Shown piece after piece: positions 53,492 through 61,832 of a stretch of DNA of 64,000 nucleotides. Every line of letters begins with the position of its first letter. The stretch's first letter is position 1. Source of the stretch: Bilophila sp964369665 (GTDB taxonomy: Bacteria > Desulfobacterota > Desulfovibrionia > Desulfovibrionales > Desulfovibrionaceae); the NCBI GenBank assembly GCA_964369665.1, contig CAYJFS010000001.1, positions 62,001-126,000 on the forward strand. Direction: 5' to 3'. The notes beneath the pieces are model-generated. The model was not told the origin of the DNA and did not search any database. It saw nothing but the letters and a program-made list of their open reading frames with translations. The translations under genes were made by a program, and so were the position numbers.

Positions 53492-55181
53492 AAAAAAGTA
53501 TGATCAAGAAGGAAAGATAATAGATATTATCTTAGATATAGAAGGTAACACTGTAAGTATGCTTGGTAGTGGTGGCCTAGAAAGAGAAAAAAATATTGTA
53601 GCTCGTTTTTTATCGTTAAAAAAACGCACAGATACAAAAGCTTTTCTACCTGTTTTAGTTGGTAGTGGGTTAGGATATGCTCTTAAAGAACTTCTAGAAA
53701 AAACAGATGATCCTATTGCGGTTATAGATAAAGAGGATATTCTAAACTATACAGAGCTAGATACAATTTGTAGTAATAAAAGAATCTGTTGGATTTGTTC
53801 ATCAGATGCTGATGATGCTCTTCATTCATTAACACAATGGCAAAACCAGCATTGTGGAAGACCAATGATAGCATTAGTACATCCTTTTTATATGAAATTA
53901 GATAAAAGTTGGTATAAAAAGATATATCGGCAAATAGAAGCAAGTACAAAATTTGACTTTTGGAGTAAGGCTATTCAGCCAAGATTCCAAAAAAAAGAAA
54001 CATGTGTGCTTTTTATTATGACTCGATATTTTATTTTGGGTGCACTTAAAGAAGCCTGTGAGCATCTTAATATATCTTATAAAATACTTATTATTCCAGA
54101 TAAAGAGTTTGGATCTACTAGTTTTGTAGAAAAATTTTTGCATATAGTTGTTAGATTTCATCCAGACTTTGTTCTTACTGTGAATCATTTTGGTGTTGAT
54201 AAAGAAGGTGTTTTAATAGATCTCCTTTCTAAGCTTCAACTACCAATGGCATCATGGTTTGTTGATAATCCACATTTAATTATACATGAATATAAAAATG
54301 TTGTTTCTTCTTGGACAACAATTTTTACATGGGATGAGGATAATATCCCTTCATTACATGCTTTAGGGTATGATCATGTATATTATTTACCTTTAGGAAC
54401 TTCTCAACACTGTTTTAAACCAAGAACAAAACAAGATAGACCTATATCTTCTTTATTTCCTACAAAAGTCTCTTTTGTAGGTAACTCCATGGTTTCAAAA
54501 GTCCAAGAAAGAATGGAAAAAGGTGAGTTTTCTTCTATCTTAACAGAAAAGTATAAAGAAATTGCTAAAAAATTTGCTTATACAGAAGAACATTTTATAC
54601 AAAAATTTTTACAAGCAGTTTATCCAAGTGTATATGCAGAATATAAAAAATTGTCTGATATTGAGCAAAGGTTAACATATGAAGCAATGATTACTTGGGA
54701 AGCAACACTACAATATAGAAGAAAGTGTGTTGAGCAACTGTTTGACTTTGCTCCAGTTATTGTTGGAGATATTGGTTGGAAGAACATCCTATTGCAACAA
54801 AAAAAAACATGGTACTATCAGTCTACAGTAGGGTACTATACAACGCTTCCTTTGGTATATATTTTTTCAGATATAAATTTTAATTGTACAAGCAGACAAA
54901 TGAAGGGTGCTGTTAACCAGCGTGTATTTGATGTCCCTGCTTCAGGGAGTTTTATACTTACAGATTGGCAAAGACAAATAGAAGCACTTTTTGAGCCCAA
55001 GAAAGAGATGATAGTTTATCATGATCCTGAAGAAATAAAAGATCTTATATCGTATTATTTATCAAAAACTTCAGAAAGAGATGCTATTGTAAAAGCTAGC
55101 AGACGTAGAGTATTAGAAGAGCATACATGGGAACATAGATTACAGACATTATTAAATCGAATGAGAGAAGTATACGGTTGA
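53481..55181 (+). CDS. CgeB-like glycosyltransferase
   Basis: The 566-residue protein has an N-terminal alpha/beta domain (about 1-165), then ILGALKEACEHLNISYKILIIPDKE, SWFVDNPHLIIHEYKNV and the C-terminal GT1-like FNCTSRQMKGAVNQRVFDVPASGSFILTDW, followed by LEEHTWEHRL. This is the CgeB/GT4-like arrangement (spore or flagellar glycosylation in relatives). It starts at ATG 53481 inside the end of fapA. An A9 tract at 54799-54807 codes for QQKKTW. Target and sugar are unknown. Confidence 0.8.
   Translation: MKIKKKYDQEGKIIDIILDIEGNTVSMLGSGGLEREKNIVARFLSLKKRTDTKAFLPVLVGSGLGYALKELLEKTDDPIAVIDKEDILNYTELDTICSNKRICWICSSDADDALHSLTQWQNQHCGRPMIALVHPFYMKLDKSWYKKIYRQIEASTKFDFWSKAIQPRFQKKETCVLFIMTRYFILGALKEACEHLNISYKILIIPDKEFGSTSFVEKFLHIVVRFHPDFVLTVNHFGVDKEGVLIDLLSKLQLPMASWFVDNPHLIIHEYKNVVSSWTTIFTWDEDNIPSLHALGYDHVYYLPLGTSQHCFKPRTKQDRPISSLFPTKVSFVGNSMVSKVQERMEKGEFSSILTEKYKEIAKKFAYTEEHFIQKFLQAVYPSVYAEYKKLSDIEQRLTYEAMITWEATLQYRRKCVEQLFDFAPVIVGDIGWKNILLQQKKTWYYQSTVGYYTTLPLVYIFSDINFNCTSRQMKGAVNQRVFDVPASGSFILTDWQRQIEALFEPKKEMIVYHDPEEIKDLISYYLSKTSERDAIVKASRRRVLEEHTWEHRLQTLLNRMREVYG
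54799..54807 (+). repeat. A9 tract inside the CgeB-like glycosyltransferase gene
   Basis: Nine A bases (CAA CAA AAA AAA ACA) keep the frame near residue 440. Length change would truncate the C-terminal glycosyltransferase region. Confidence 0.85.
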
Positions 55182-55215
55182 TTTTTATTCCTGCAGCTTT
55201 TGATTGTTCTAACGG

Positions 55216-55353
55216 TTAACCCTTGAGTAGCTTTTTCATTTGGTCATGTTTTATGTTTCTTGCACGTCGATTTGTGACACCTTTAATCTTTTTCAACATC
55301 AATAGTAAATAAGCTTTAAGGTATGTAAAAAAGTATGGTTTTCTTGATACCTG
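55216..55353 (-). pseudogene. Possible C-terminal gene remnant
   Basis: The minus strand has an open stretch of 45 codons with protein-like composition: KPYFFTYLKAYLLLMLKKIK, then TNRRARNIKHDQMKKLLKG and a stop. The pattern (aromatic/hydrophobic helix, then a basic tail) resembles the C-terminus of membrane-associated glycosyltransferases. No adequate binding site or start precedes it, and the upstream side ends in a stop, so it looks like the stump of a deleted gene. The homology is not established. Confidence 0.35.
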
Positions 55354-55372
55354 TTAAAATATCAAATATATA
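55344..55372 (+). promoter_or_regulatory. Candidate promoter for tRNA-Leu
   Basis: TTGATA and TATATA are 17 bases apart and end eight bases before the tRNA 5' end. This leaves a very short leader, so the start of transcription may be at the tRNA itself. Confidence 0.3.
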
Positions 55373-55380
55373 TAAAATAT

Positions 55381-55465
55381 GCTGGAGTGGTGAAATTGGT
55401 AGACACGCTAGGTTCAGGGTCTAGTGGGTATCCCCATGGGAGTTCAAGTCTCCCCTTCGGCACCA
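55381..55465 (+). tRNA. tRNA-Leu(CAG), CCA encoded
   Basis: The anticodon stem CTAGG/TCTAG and loop TTCAGGG give anticodon CAG (CUG codons). The long variable arm of class II tRNA, T arm GAGTTCAAGTCTC, discriminator A and CCA are present. The acceptor arms GCTGGAG and CTTCGGC pair only through two G-U pairs, which is unusual. The anticodon, D arm (GGTGAAATTGGTAGACACGC) and T arm are otherwise standard. Confidence 0.95.
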
Positions 55466-55527
55466 TAAATATAGCTTTTATTCATTATAATATGAATTAT
55501 TGACATTGTTTATAATAGATTATATTT

Positions 55528-56865
55528 TTAGTTACAATATGTAGTTAGTGTCCCAATAAGTAAAGCTTCATCTAGTACAAATTCTTTATTACAAACTTTA
55601 TTCATATATTCTTTGTAGATGGAACTAACCTTTTTTTTACTACATGGATTTTTTGAGCAATATGTGATTGCACTCCAAGCTTTTTTCCCATCTTCAGATT
55701 GTATTATAGTCTTAGGGTAAGTATAAATTTTGAATTCTTTTGAAACTTGGACATATTTATCAAACTCCAAAAGACCATTACCAAGCCTTTTTGAATTCAA
55801 TTTTTTAAAGTATGCATTAGCTTCACAATGAAAATTTTTAAAAGGTACTGTTTTTCCATGAGAATAGATGCCACTAGTCGTAGTCCAAATAGGAATATCC
55901 ATTCTTTTTAACATGACACAAGGTAAGTTTGTATCTTTAAAGTAATACAATATGTTATTTGTAAATGAAACAATAAAAATGCCATACTCTGTTGTCATAA
56001 TGTCTATAAAATAATGATAAGAAGTTAGGTGAGTTAGTGGTAAAAACTTTTTTGCTTTTAGATTATAGATGCCTCCATATGCTGGAGTGACTAACATTTG
56101 GAGTAAAGTATGAGATGTTTTTAAGTTTATATATGGTATCCATTCAAAGAAATTTGTTGTGTTTTCAACATAGTCTGGAGTGTTTAAAACATCTTTGTCA
56201 GCATAAACTACTATTGGCATAAGTGTATCTGGGTTTAAGACAAGTATTTTTGGATCAAAAGTTGATAGTAAATATAAACCATCAGAAGTATAGACAAAGC
56301 CATAAGGCATGTTTAATCCTAAGCACCCAGGTGCATTACCTCCAACAACTTGTACACAGCTGAATTGTTTGTTTTTCCACTGTAATTTATATAGATAACC
56401 TGTATGAGCATCAGAAACAAAAATGTCTTCTATATTAGAACCTAAACCTATACATGTTGGCCATAAAAATTCAGGTTTAGCTATATCCCATCCTTTTTGA
56501 CCAATTCTTGCAATGATATCTCCTGTATTTTTATCTAAAGCTATAACTTCACGTTTTTCAAGAGATGTGGCAAAAACTCCATCGTCATGGATAACAATTC
56601 CATGAGCTAACTCAACTTCTTTTGTCCATTTATGAATAAATATTCCATTTTTATTTTCAAAAAAGGTTATATTATTTCCATCATAATTTGCTGAAGCTAA
56701 ATATTTTCCATTTATTGATATTGATACATTTTCAGGGCTTATAGTATCTCTACATTTTATTTCTTGTTCAATATAAAGTGTGTCACCTTTTAATTGTGCT
56801 TGTAAAATGTTATTTGCGGTGTAGTTTGCAATATAAATTTTTTTTGTAGAAACATCATAGCACAA
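55528..56865 (-). pseudogene. Secreted beta-propeller protein, 3' part of a frame-split gene
   Basis: About 445 residues of NHL/beta-propeller-like repeats: VSTKKIYIANYTANNILQAQL, NGKYLASANYDGNNITFFE, GWDIAKPEFLWPTCIGLG, NMPYGFVYTSDGLYLLSTFDP. The C-terminus has a Cys-containing tail (YCSKNPCSKKK and VCNKEF). Its nominal start (TTG) is inside the overlap with the 5' half. The in-frame sequence actually begins at the A9 tract, where KKYVPTGLCYDVS directly continues the DIKK of the 5' half. A single extra A, or a -1 slip, would give one protein of about 547 residues. I do not recognise the protein beyond the fold. Confidence 0.72.
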
Positions 56866-57170
56866 TCCAGTTGGAACATATTTTTTTTTATATCTTTTGC
56901 AAAAATTGTTTTTAGTTTTGTAATAGATCCATCAAATTTATAAATGCTATTATAATTTGCTATTAAAAAAAAATCATCTACTTTTATGATTGATACAGGA
57001 AAATTTTTTGGAAAATTTATATCTATTTTTTTATAATATCCATTTGTTTTGAACTGGTAAAGAAATGTTTTATAATCTGTAGATTTGTTGTTATTTAAAT
57101 CATTGGTAGAAAATAGGATAGGTAGGGTAAAAACAATAGATAAAAATAATTTAAATATATAATGTTTCAT
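56790..57170 (-). pseudogene. Secreted beta-propeller protein, 5' part (signal peptide) of a frame-split gene
   Basis: The 126 residues start with a signal peptide (MKHYIFKLFLSIVFTLPILF) and continue in propeller-like strands (FPKNFPVSIIKVDDFFLIANYNSIYKFDGSITKLKTIFAKDIKK). After the A9 tract at 56889-56881 the frame reads MFQLDCAMMFLQKKF and a short nonsense tail. The useful N-terminus therefore ends at about residue 97. The gene is preceded by a large AT-rich gap. Confidence 0.72.
56881..56889 (-). repeat. A9 tract at the frame break of the beta-propeller gene
   Basis: Coding-strand GAT AT + A9 + TAT GTT. The zero frame reads ATA AAA AAA AAT; the -1 frame reads AAA AAA TAT GTT (KKYV). A AAA AAA is also a standard -1 ribosomal slippery heptamer. 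An A10 tract would be in frame. Confidence 0.9.
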
Positions 57171-57676
57171 CTTTGTTTAGTAAAAATAATGATAAGTATA
57201 TTATACATAAAAGTAGGTTATAATATTTTATTTTTATAAGTGTGAATTTGGTGTCTAGGATACTTAGGATATAGTTATTATTCTAATAATTTGATACATT
57301 TAGATTATAAATTTTACATTTTTGTCTATCGTTTATTATTCAGTACTGTAATTTTATTCAAGAATAGGCATTGATTAATTCTTTATACCCCATATTCAAA
57401 ATAGCTTATATCTATTTTTAATAAAAATAGTTTATTAGTATTTAGTAAGCAAGAAAAGTTTTAGTATGTTTTTGGAATACTAAGAAGTGAGTAACTAGAA
57501 TGTATGTATTGGATAAACTGACATTCAGCAAAATGGAAAAATTAAAGAACTATTTATCTTCTTAGTAATAAAGTTTTTGTATGTAGATATAAGAAAGATG
57601 AATATGTCAATTTTATAAGAATTTTTATAATCACTTTTAAACTAAATAATAATTATTTTAATAACCAATTATTTTT
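57171..57676. other. Non-coding AT-rich gap
   Basis: About 505 bases between the split beta-propeller gene and tRNA-Glu hold no gene or RNA I can support. Confidence 0.5.
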
Positions 57677-57753
57677 TGGCGTCCCCAAGGGGATTTGAAC
57701 CCCTGTTGACGGCGTGAAAGGCCGTTGTCCTGGGCCGACTAGACGATGGGGAC
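57677..57753 (-). tRNA. tRNA-Glu(UUC), CCA encoded
   Basis: On the minus strand GTCCCCA and TGGGGAC pair, with a D arm TCTAGTCGGCCCAGGA and anticodon loop CTTTCAC in GGCCTTTCACGCC giving TTC. The T arm is GGGGTTCAAATCCCC. Discriminator G and CCA follow. Confidence 0.97.
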
Positions 57754-57776
57754 ATATTACAATTAGAGCACAGATG

Positions 57777-57805
57777 CTTCTACTGAACTTGTTGTCTTGA
57801 GTCAA
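57777..57805 (-). promoter_or_regulatory. Sigma70-type promoter for tRNA-Glu
   Basis: Minus-strand TTGACT (57805-57800) and TAGAAG (57782-57777) lie 17 bases apart, about 23 bases before the tRNA. The -35 is strong and the -10 moderate. Confidence 0.45.
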
Positions 57806-58013
57806 GCTTTTTTTGATAGTATGAAAGCTGTTTTTTACTCAGATATAGGAAAAATAGTATTGTGGGAATATACTACTGTTATTAAATTTTTTGTATGGTA
57901 CTGAATAGTAGCTTTAATTTTTTAAGATTTTTTCTTGCAGCAAAACAAAAAGCTCTGTAATGTGCAGCACACTACTGATAACCTAATATAAAGAGATATT
58001 AAGGATAATTTTT

Positions 58014-59846
58014 GTGAGTATAGAATATAATAAGAATTTAAGAAATATAGCTATAATTGCCCATGTTGATCATGGAAAAACAACCTTAGTAGATGCACTT
58101 TTTCGTCAAAGTGGTGTTTTTCGTGTGGATCAGGAAGTTCATGAGCGTATTCTTGATAGGATGGATCTTGAGCGTGAACGTGGAATTACAATTGCAGCTA
58201 AAAATTGTGCTGTGAAATGGGATAATATAAAAATTAACATTATTGACACACCTGGCCATGCTGATTTTGGAGGTGAAGTTGAGCGATCACTTTCTATGGT
58301 TGATGGGGCTATTTTATTAGTAGATGCTGCAGAAGGTCCATTACCTCAAACACGATTCGTTTTAAAAAAAGCTCTTGAAGCTAATTTAAAACTTATTGTT
58401 GTGATTAATAAAATTGATCGTAAAGATGCACGTGTACAAGATGTTCTTAATGAAATTTATGACCTATTTATTGATCTTGATGCAACAGAGGAACAATTAG
58501 AGTTTCCAGTCCTTTATGCTGTTGGAAGAGAAGGTGTTGCTATGAGGCAGCTTAGTGATGAACATGTTAGTCTTGCACCACTTTTTGAAACAATAATTAC
58601 AACTATACCTGCTCCTAATTATAATATATCAGAACCATTTCAAATGATAGTTTCAGATTTAAGCTATTCAGAATATTTAGGACGTCTTTCAGTTGGAAAG
58701 GTTTTACATGGATCTATCCAGTCCAAAGATGCGTTGGTGTGTGTGAATGCTGAAGAAACAATAGTACCGCTTCGAATTACAAGATTACAAGCTTATGAAG
58801 GCTTAAAACTTGTAGATGTAGAGTTTGCAGAACCTGGAGATATTATTGTTATTGCTGGAATCGAAGATGTAGCTATTGGTGATACAATTTGTACAAAATC
58901 TGAAATAAAAATATTGCCACGTATTCATGTAGATGAACCAATGGTTGCAATAAAGTTTACTATAAACACTTCACCACTAGCTGGAAGGGAAGGGAAGATT
59001 GTTCAGTCACGCAAAATAGGTGAACGTCTTTTTAAAGAAACATTAACAAATGTAGCTATAAAAGTAGAAGAAGGTATAGATAAAGATAGTTTTATTGTGA
59101 AAGGTCGTGGTGAATTTCAGTTAGCTATATTAATTGAAACAATGCGTAGAGAAGGCTTTGAGATTTGTGTTGGAAGGCCAGAAGTTATTACTCAAGAAGA
59201 AAATGGTATTATATTAGAACCAATAGAACACCTCTATGTGGATTGTGATGAAATTTTTATGGGTGTTGTAACCGAAAAAATAGCTCAAAGAAAAGGTCGA
59301 ATGTTAAACTGTGTTAATAATGGAACGGGTAGAGTTAGATTAGAATTTTCTATTCCAGCAAGAGGTCTTATTGGGTATAGAGATGAGTTCCTTACAGATA
59401 CAAAAGGGACAGGTATAATGAATGCTTTACTTTCTGGCTATGAGCCATGGCGTGGTAATTTCCCAACAAGATATACTGGGTCTATTGTTTCTGATAGATC
59501 TGGTGTTGCTGTGAGTTATGCTTTATTTAATTTAGAGCCAAGAGGAGAGCTTTTTATTCTTCCTGGAGATTCTGTATACGAAGGCATGGTTATAGGTGAG
59601 CATAATAGAGATAATGATATTGATGTAAATCCTACAAAAGAGAAAAAGTTAACCAATTTACGTGCATCTGGTAAGGATGAAGCAGTAATTCTTACTCCAA
59701 TAAAGCCTATGAGTCTTGAAAGAGCATTACAGTTCGTAAAAGAAGATGAATTAGTAGAAGTAACACCATCTTCTATTCGAATGAGAAAAGCAGAACTTAA
59801 TGCACAGAAGAGACATCAACTTGCTGGTAAGAAAAAGCATAGTTAA
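58014..59846 (+). CDS. typA: Translational GTPase TypA/BipA
   Basis: TypA is a ribosome-associated GTPase that affects stress response and growth at low temperature. G1 AHVDHGKTTL, G2 RGITIAAKN, G3 DTPGHADFGGEVERS and G4 INKIDRKDA are visible in the first 135 residues. EF-Tu-like domain 2 and EF-G-like domains 3 and 5 follow, and the C-terminal unique domain has GTGIMNALLSGYEPW. The start is GTG with AAGGA upstream. At 610 residues the length is normal. Confidence 0.96.
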   Translation: MSIEYNKNLRNIAIIAHVDHGKTTLVDALFRQSGVFRVDQEVHERILDRMDLERERGITIAAKNCAVKWDNIKINIIDTPGHADFGGEVERSLSMVDGAILLVDAAEGPLPQTRFVLKKALEANLKLIVVINKIDRKDARVQDVLNEIYDLFIDLDATEEQLEFPVLYAVGREGVAMRQLSDEHVSLAPLFETIITTIPAPNYNISEPFQMIVSDLSYSEYLGRLSVGKVLHGSIQSKDALVCVNAEETIVPLRITRLQAYEGLKLVDVEFAEPGDIIVIAGIEDVAIGDTICTKSEIKILPRIHVDEPMVAIKFTINTSPLAGREGKIVQSRKIGERLFKETLTNVAIKVEEGIDKDSFIVKGRGEFQLAILIETMRREGFEICVGRPEVITQEENGIILEPIEHLYVDCDEIFMGVVTEKIAQRKGRMLNCVNNGTGRVRLEFSIPARGLIGYRDEFLTDTKGTGIMNALLSGYEPWRGNFPTRYTGSIVSDRSGVAVSYALFNLEPRGELFILPGDSVYEGMVIGEHNRDNDIDVNPTKEKKLTNLRASGKDEAVILTPIKPMSLERALQFVKEDELVEVTPSSIRMRKAELNAQKRHQLAGKKKHS

Positions 59847-59996
59847 GTAACAGTATAATTTTTATAGTATTTATTGGTTTTTACTTAAAAATATAATATT
59901 TTTATAACCCAACAAAAAAGACAATATGAACTTAGTTAGTTGACTTATAAATTTGGATATTTTTTATAGTTCTTTTGTTATTTTTATATAATCAAA

Positions 59997-61097
59997 TTAT
60001 ACATTGAATAAAAAATGGATAATATTTCCATCTTGAACAACATATTCTTTACCTTCTGTTTTTAGCACACCAGCATTTCTACATGCTGCTTCAGATTTAT
60101 AGTTTATAAAGTCTTCAAAATGTATAACTTCAGCACGAATGAATCCTCGTTCAAAATCTGTATGAATAACTCCAGCAGCCTGTGGTGCTTTCCAACCATT
60201 TTGAATAGTCCATGCTCGAACCTCTTTTTCACCAGCAGTAAAATAGCTAATAAGTCCTAATACTTTATAACTTTTTTGTATAATCTGGGACAAGCCAGAG
60301 CTTTTAATATGATATAATGTAAGCATTTTTTCTAATTCTTCTTCTGGAATATCTTGCAGCTCTTCTTCCACACGTGCACAAATGACAACAACGTCAGCAT
60401 GTCTACTATAGGCATATTGTTGAAGCTGTTCTATGTACTGACTGTTATTTATAAGATCCTTTTCATGAACATTAGCACAATAGATAATTTTTTTAGCTGT
60501 TAAAAGAGCTAGTTCTTTCCAAGCTTTCTGAAAAGGTTCATGATCTTTTTGTATAAACGTAGATGCAGGGTTATTATTATTCAAATGTTCAAGTAACTTT
60601 TCCATTTCTTCTAGAGCAGTTTTTGCATCTTTATTACTTTTTAAAAGTTTTTTTAATTTTTCAATTCGGTTGGTAACGCTTTCTATATCTGCTAATAGAA
60701 GTTCTGTTTCAATAATTTCAATATCTCGTATAGGATCAATTGTGCCTTCAACATGAGTAATATTTGTATCTTCAAAACATCGAACAACTTCAAGAATAGC
60801 AGCACACTCTCGAATATGAGCTAAGAATTTATTGCCAAGGCCTTCACCTTTGCTTGCTCCTTTTACTAGTCCAGCTATATCTATGATATCTATAGTTGCT
60901 TGGATAGTTTTTTGTGGCATTATAATTTTTGAGAGTTGCTCAATACGAGGATCAGGCACAGGAACTGTAGCTTTATTGGGTTCAATAGTACAAAAAGGAT
61001 AGTTTGCAGCTTGAGCATTTTGTGCTTTGGTTAGTACATTAAATAGAGTAGATTTACCAACATTAGGTAATCCTACAAGACCAATTTGTAGTGGCAT
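59997..61097 (-). CDS. ychF: Ribosome-binding ATPase YchF
   Basis: YchF is an Obg-family P-loop protein that prefers ATP and binds ribosomes. G1 GLPNVGKSTLFN, DIAGLVKGASKGEGLGNKFL with the family DIAGL block, and ANVHEKD. A helical hairpin insertion (about 130-190) and the C-terminal TGS domain (GWKAPQAAGVIHTDFERGFIRAEVI) are present. At 366 residues it is full length. Confidence 0.95.
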   Translation of the reverse strand: MPLQIGLVGLPNVGKSTLFNVLTKAQNAQAANYPFCTIEPNKATVPVPDPRIEQLSKIIMPQKTIQATIDIIDIAGLVKGASKGEGLGNKFLAHIRECAAILEVVRCFEDTNITHVEGTIDPIRDIEIIETELLLADIESVTNRIEKLKKLLKSNKDAKTALEEMEKLLEHLNNNNPASTFIQKDHEPFQKAWKELALLTAKKIIYCANVHEKDLINNSQYIEQLQQYAYSRHADVVVICARVEEELQDIPEEELEKMLTLYHIKSSGLSQIIQKSYKVLGLISYFTAGEKEVRAWTIQNGWKAPQAAGVIHTDFERGFIRAEVIHFEDFINYKSEAACRNAGVLKTEGKEYVVQDGNIIHFLFNV

Positions 61098-61329
61098 ATA
61101 TACTTTCTCCAGTTATAGTCATGGATGTGGACTTTATATATAAATTATAAATAATGCAAAGTGCTTAACGAGTACGAAAATATCTTTATTATAGTTTAAT
61201 TCTATTGTTATAGTTTTATTCTTATAGTAAAAATTAGTATGTATTTTTTTAAACTAAAATAATAAAAGGTCTGTAAATATTTTAGTATAGTTTTAATAAA
61301 TATAGTGTTTGCATATTTAAGGAGCATTT

Positions 61330-61800
61330 ATGGTTAAAAGTAGAAATATATTTGGTGTAGCGCTAGTAATAAATTTATTAATTCTTGGCAACATAGGTTG
61401 TAGTAATTTTAGTGGCTCTTCATTTTCAGGAAGTCAGGTACGCAGTGTTCATACAGTTGAGCGTGGTACAGTTGTTTCTGTCCATCATGTTGAACTTAGG
61501 GAAGATAGTCCTGCTATAGCAGGAACTATAGGTGGTGGAATCCTTGGAGGTATAGTAGGTAGTGTTTTTGGTGGAGGCACTGGAAGAATTTTAGCAACAG
61601 CAGTAGGTGCTGGTGCTGGTGCTTTGGCTGGTAATGTTGCTCAAAAAGCTATAACTAAACAAAAAGGTCTTGAAATTGAAGTTAAACTTGATAATGGACA
61701 AGATATATCCATTGTTCAAGGGGCAGACGAAATGTTCAGTGTTGGAGAACGTGTTAGAGTTTTACGTGCTTCTGATGGCTCAGCTCGAGTTGCTCGTTAA
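61330..61800 (+). CDS. SlyB-like outer-membrane lipoprotein with glycine-zipper domain
   Basis: A signal sequence ends in the lipobox ILGNIGC (Cys near residue 24). The mature region has a glycine zipper (IAGTIGGGILGGIVGSVFGGGTGR, then AVGAGAGALAGNVAQKAI) and a C-terminal beta part (LEIEVKLDNGQDISIVQG). This is the Pcp/SlyB layout; SlyB proteins stabilise the outer membrane. The gene stands alone and is convergent with lon. Confidence 0.85.
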   Translation: MVKSRNIFGVALVINLLILGNIGCSNFSGSSFSGSQVRSVHTVERGTVVSVHHVELREDSPAIAGTIGGGILGGIVGSVFGGGTGRILATAVGAGAGALAGNVAQKAITKQKGLEIEVKLDNGQDISIVQGADEMFSVGERVRVLRASDGSARVAR

Positions 61801-61832
61801 TTACTTTATACTATAAAAGGAGCTTATTTCTA

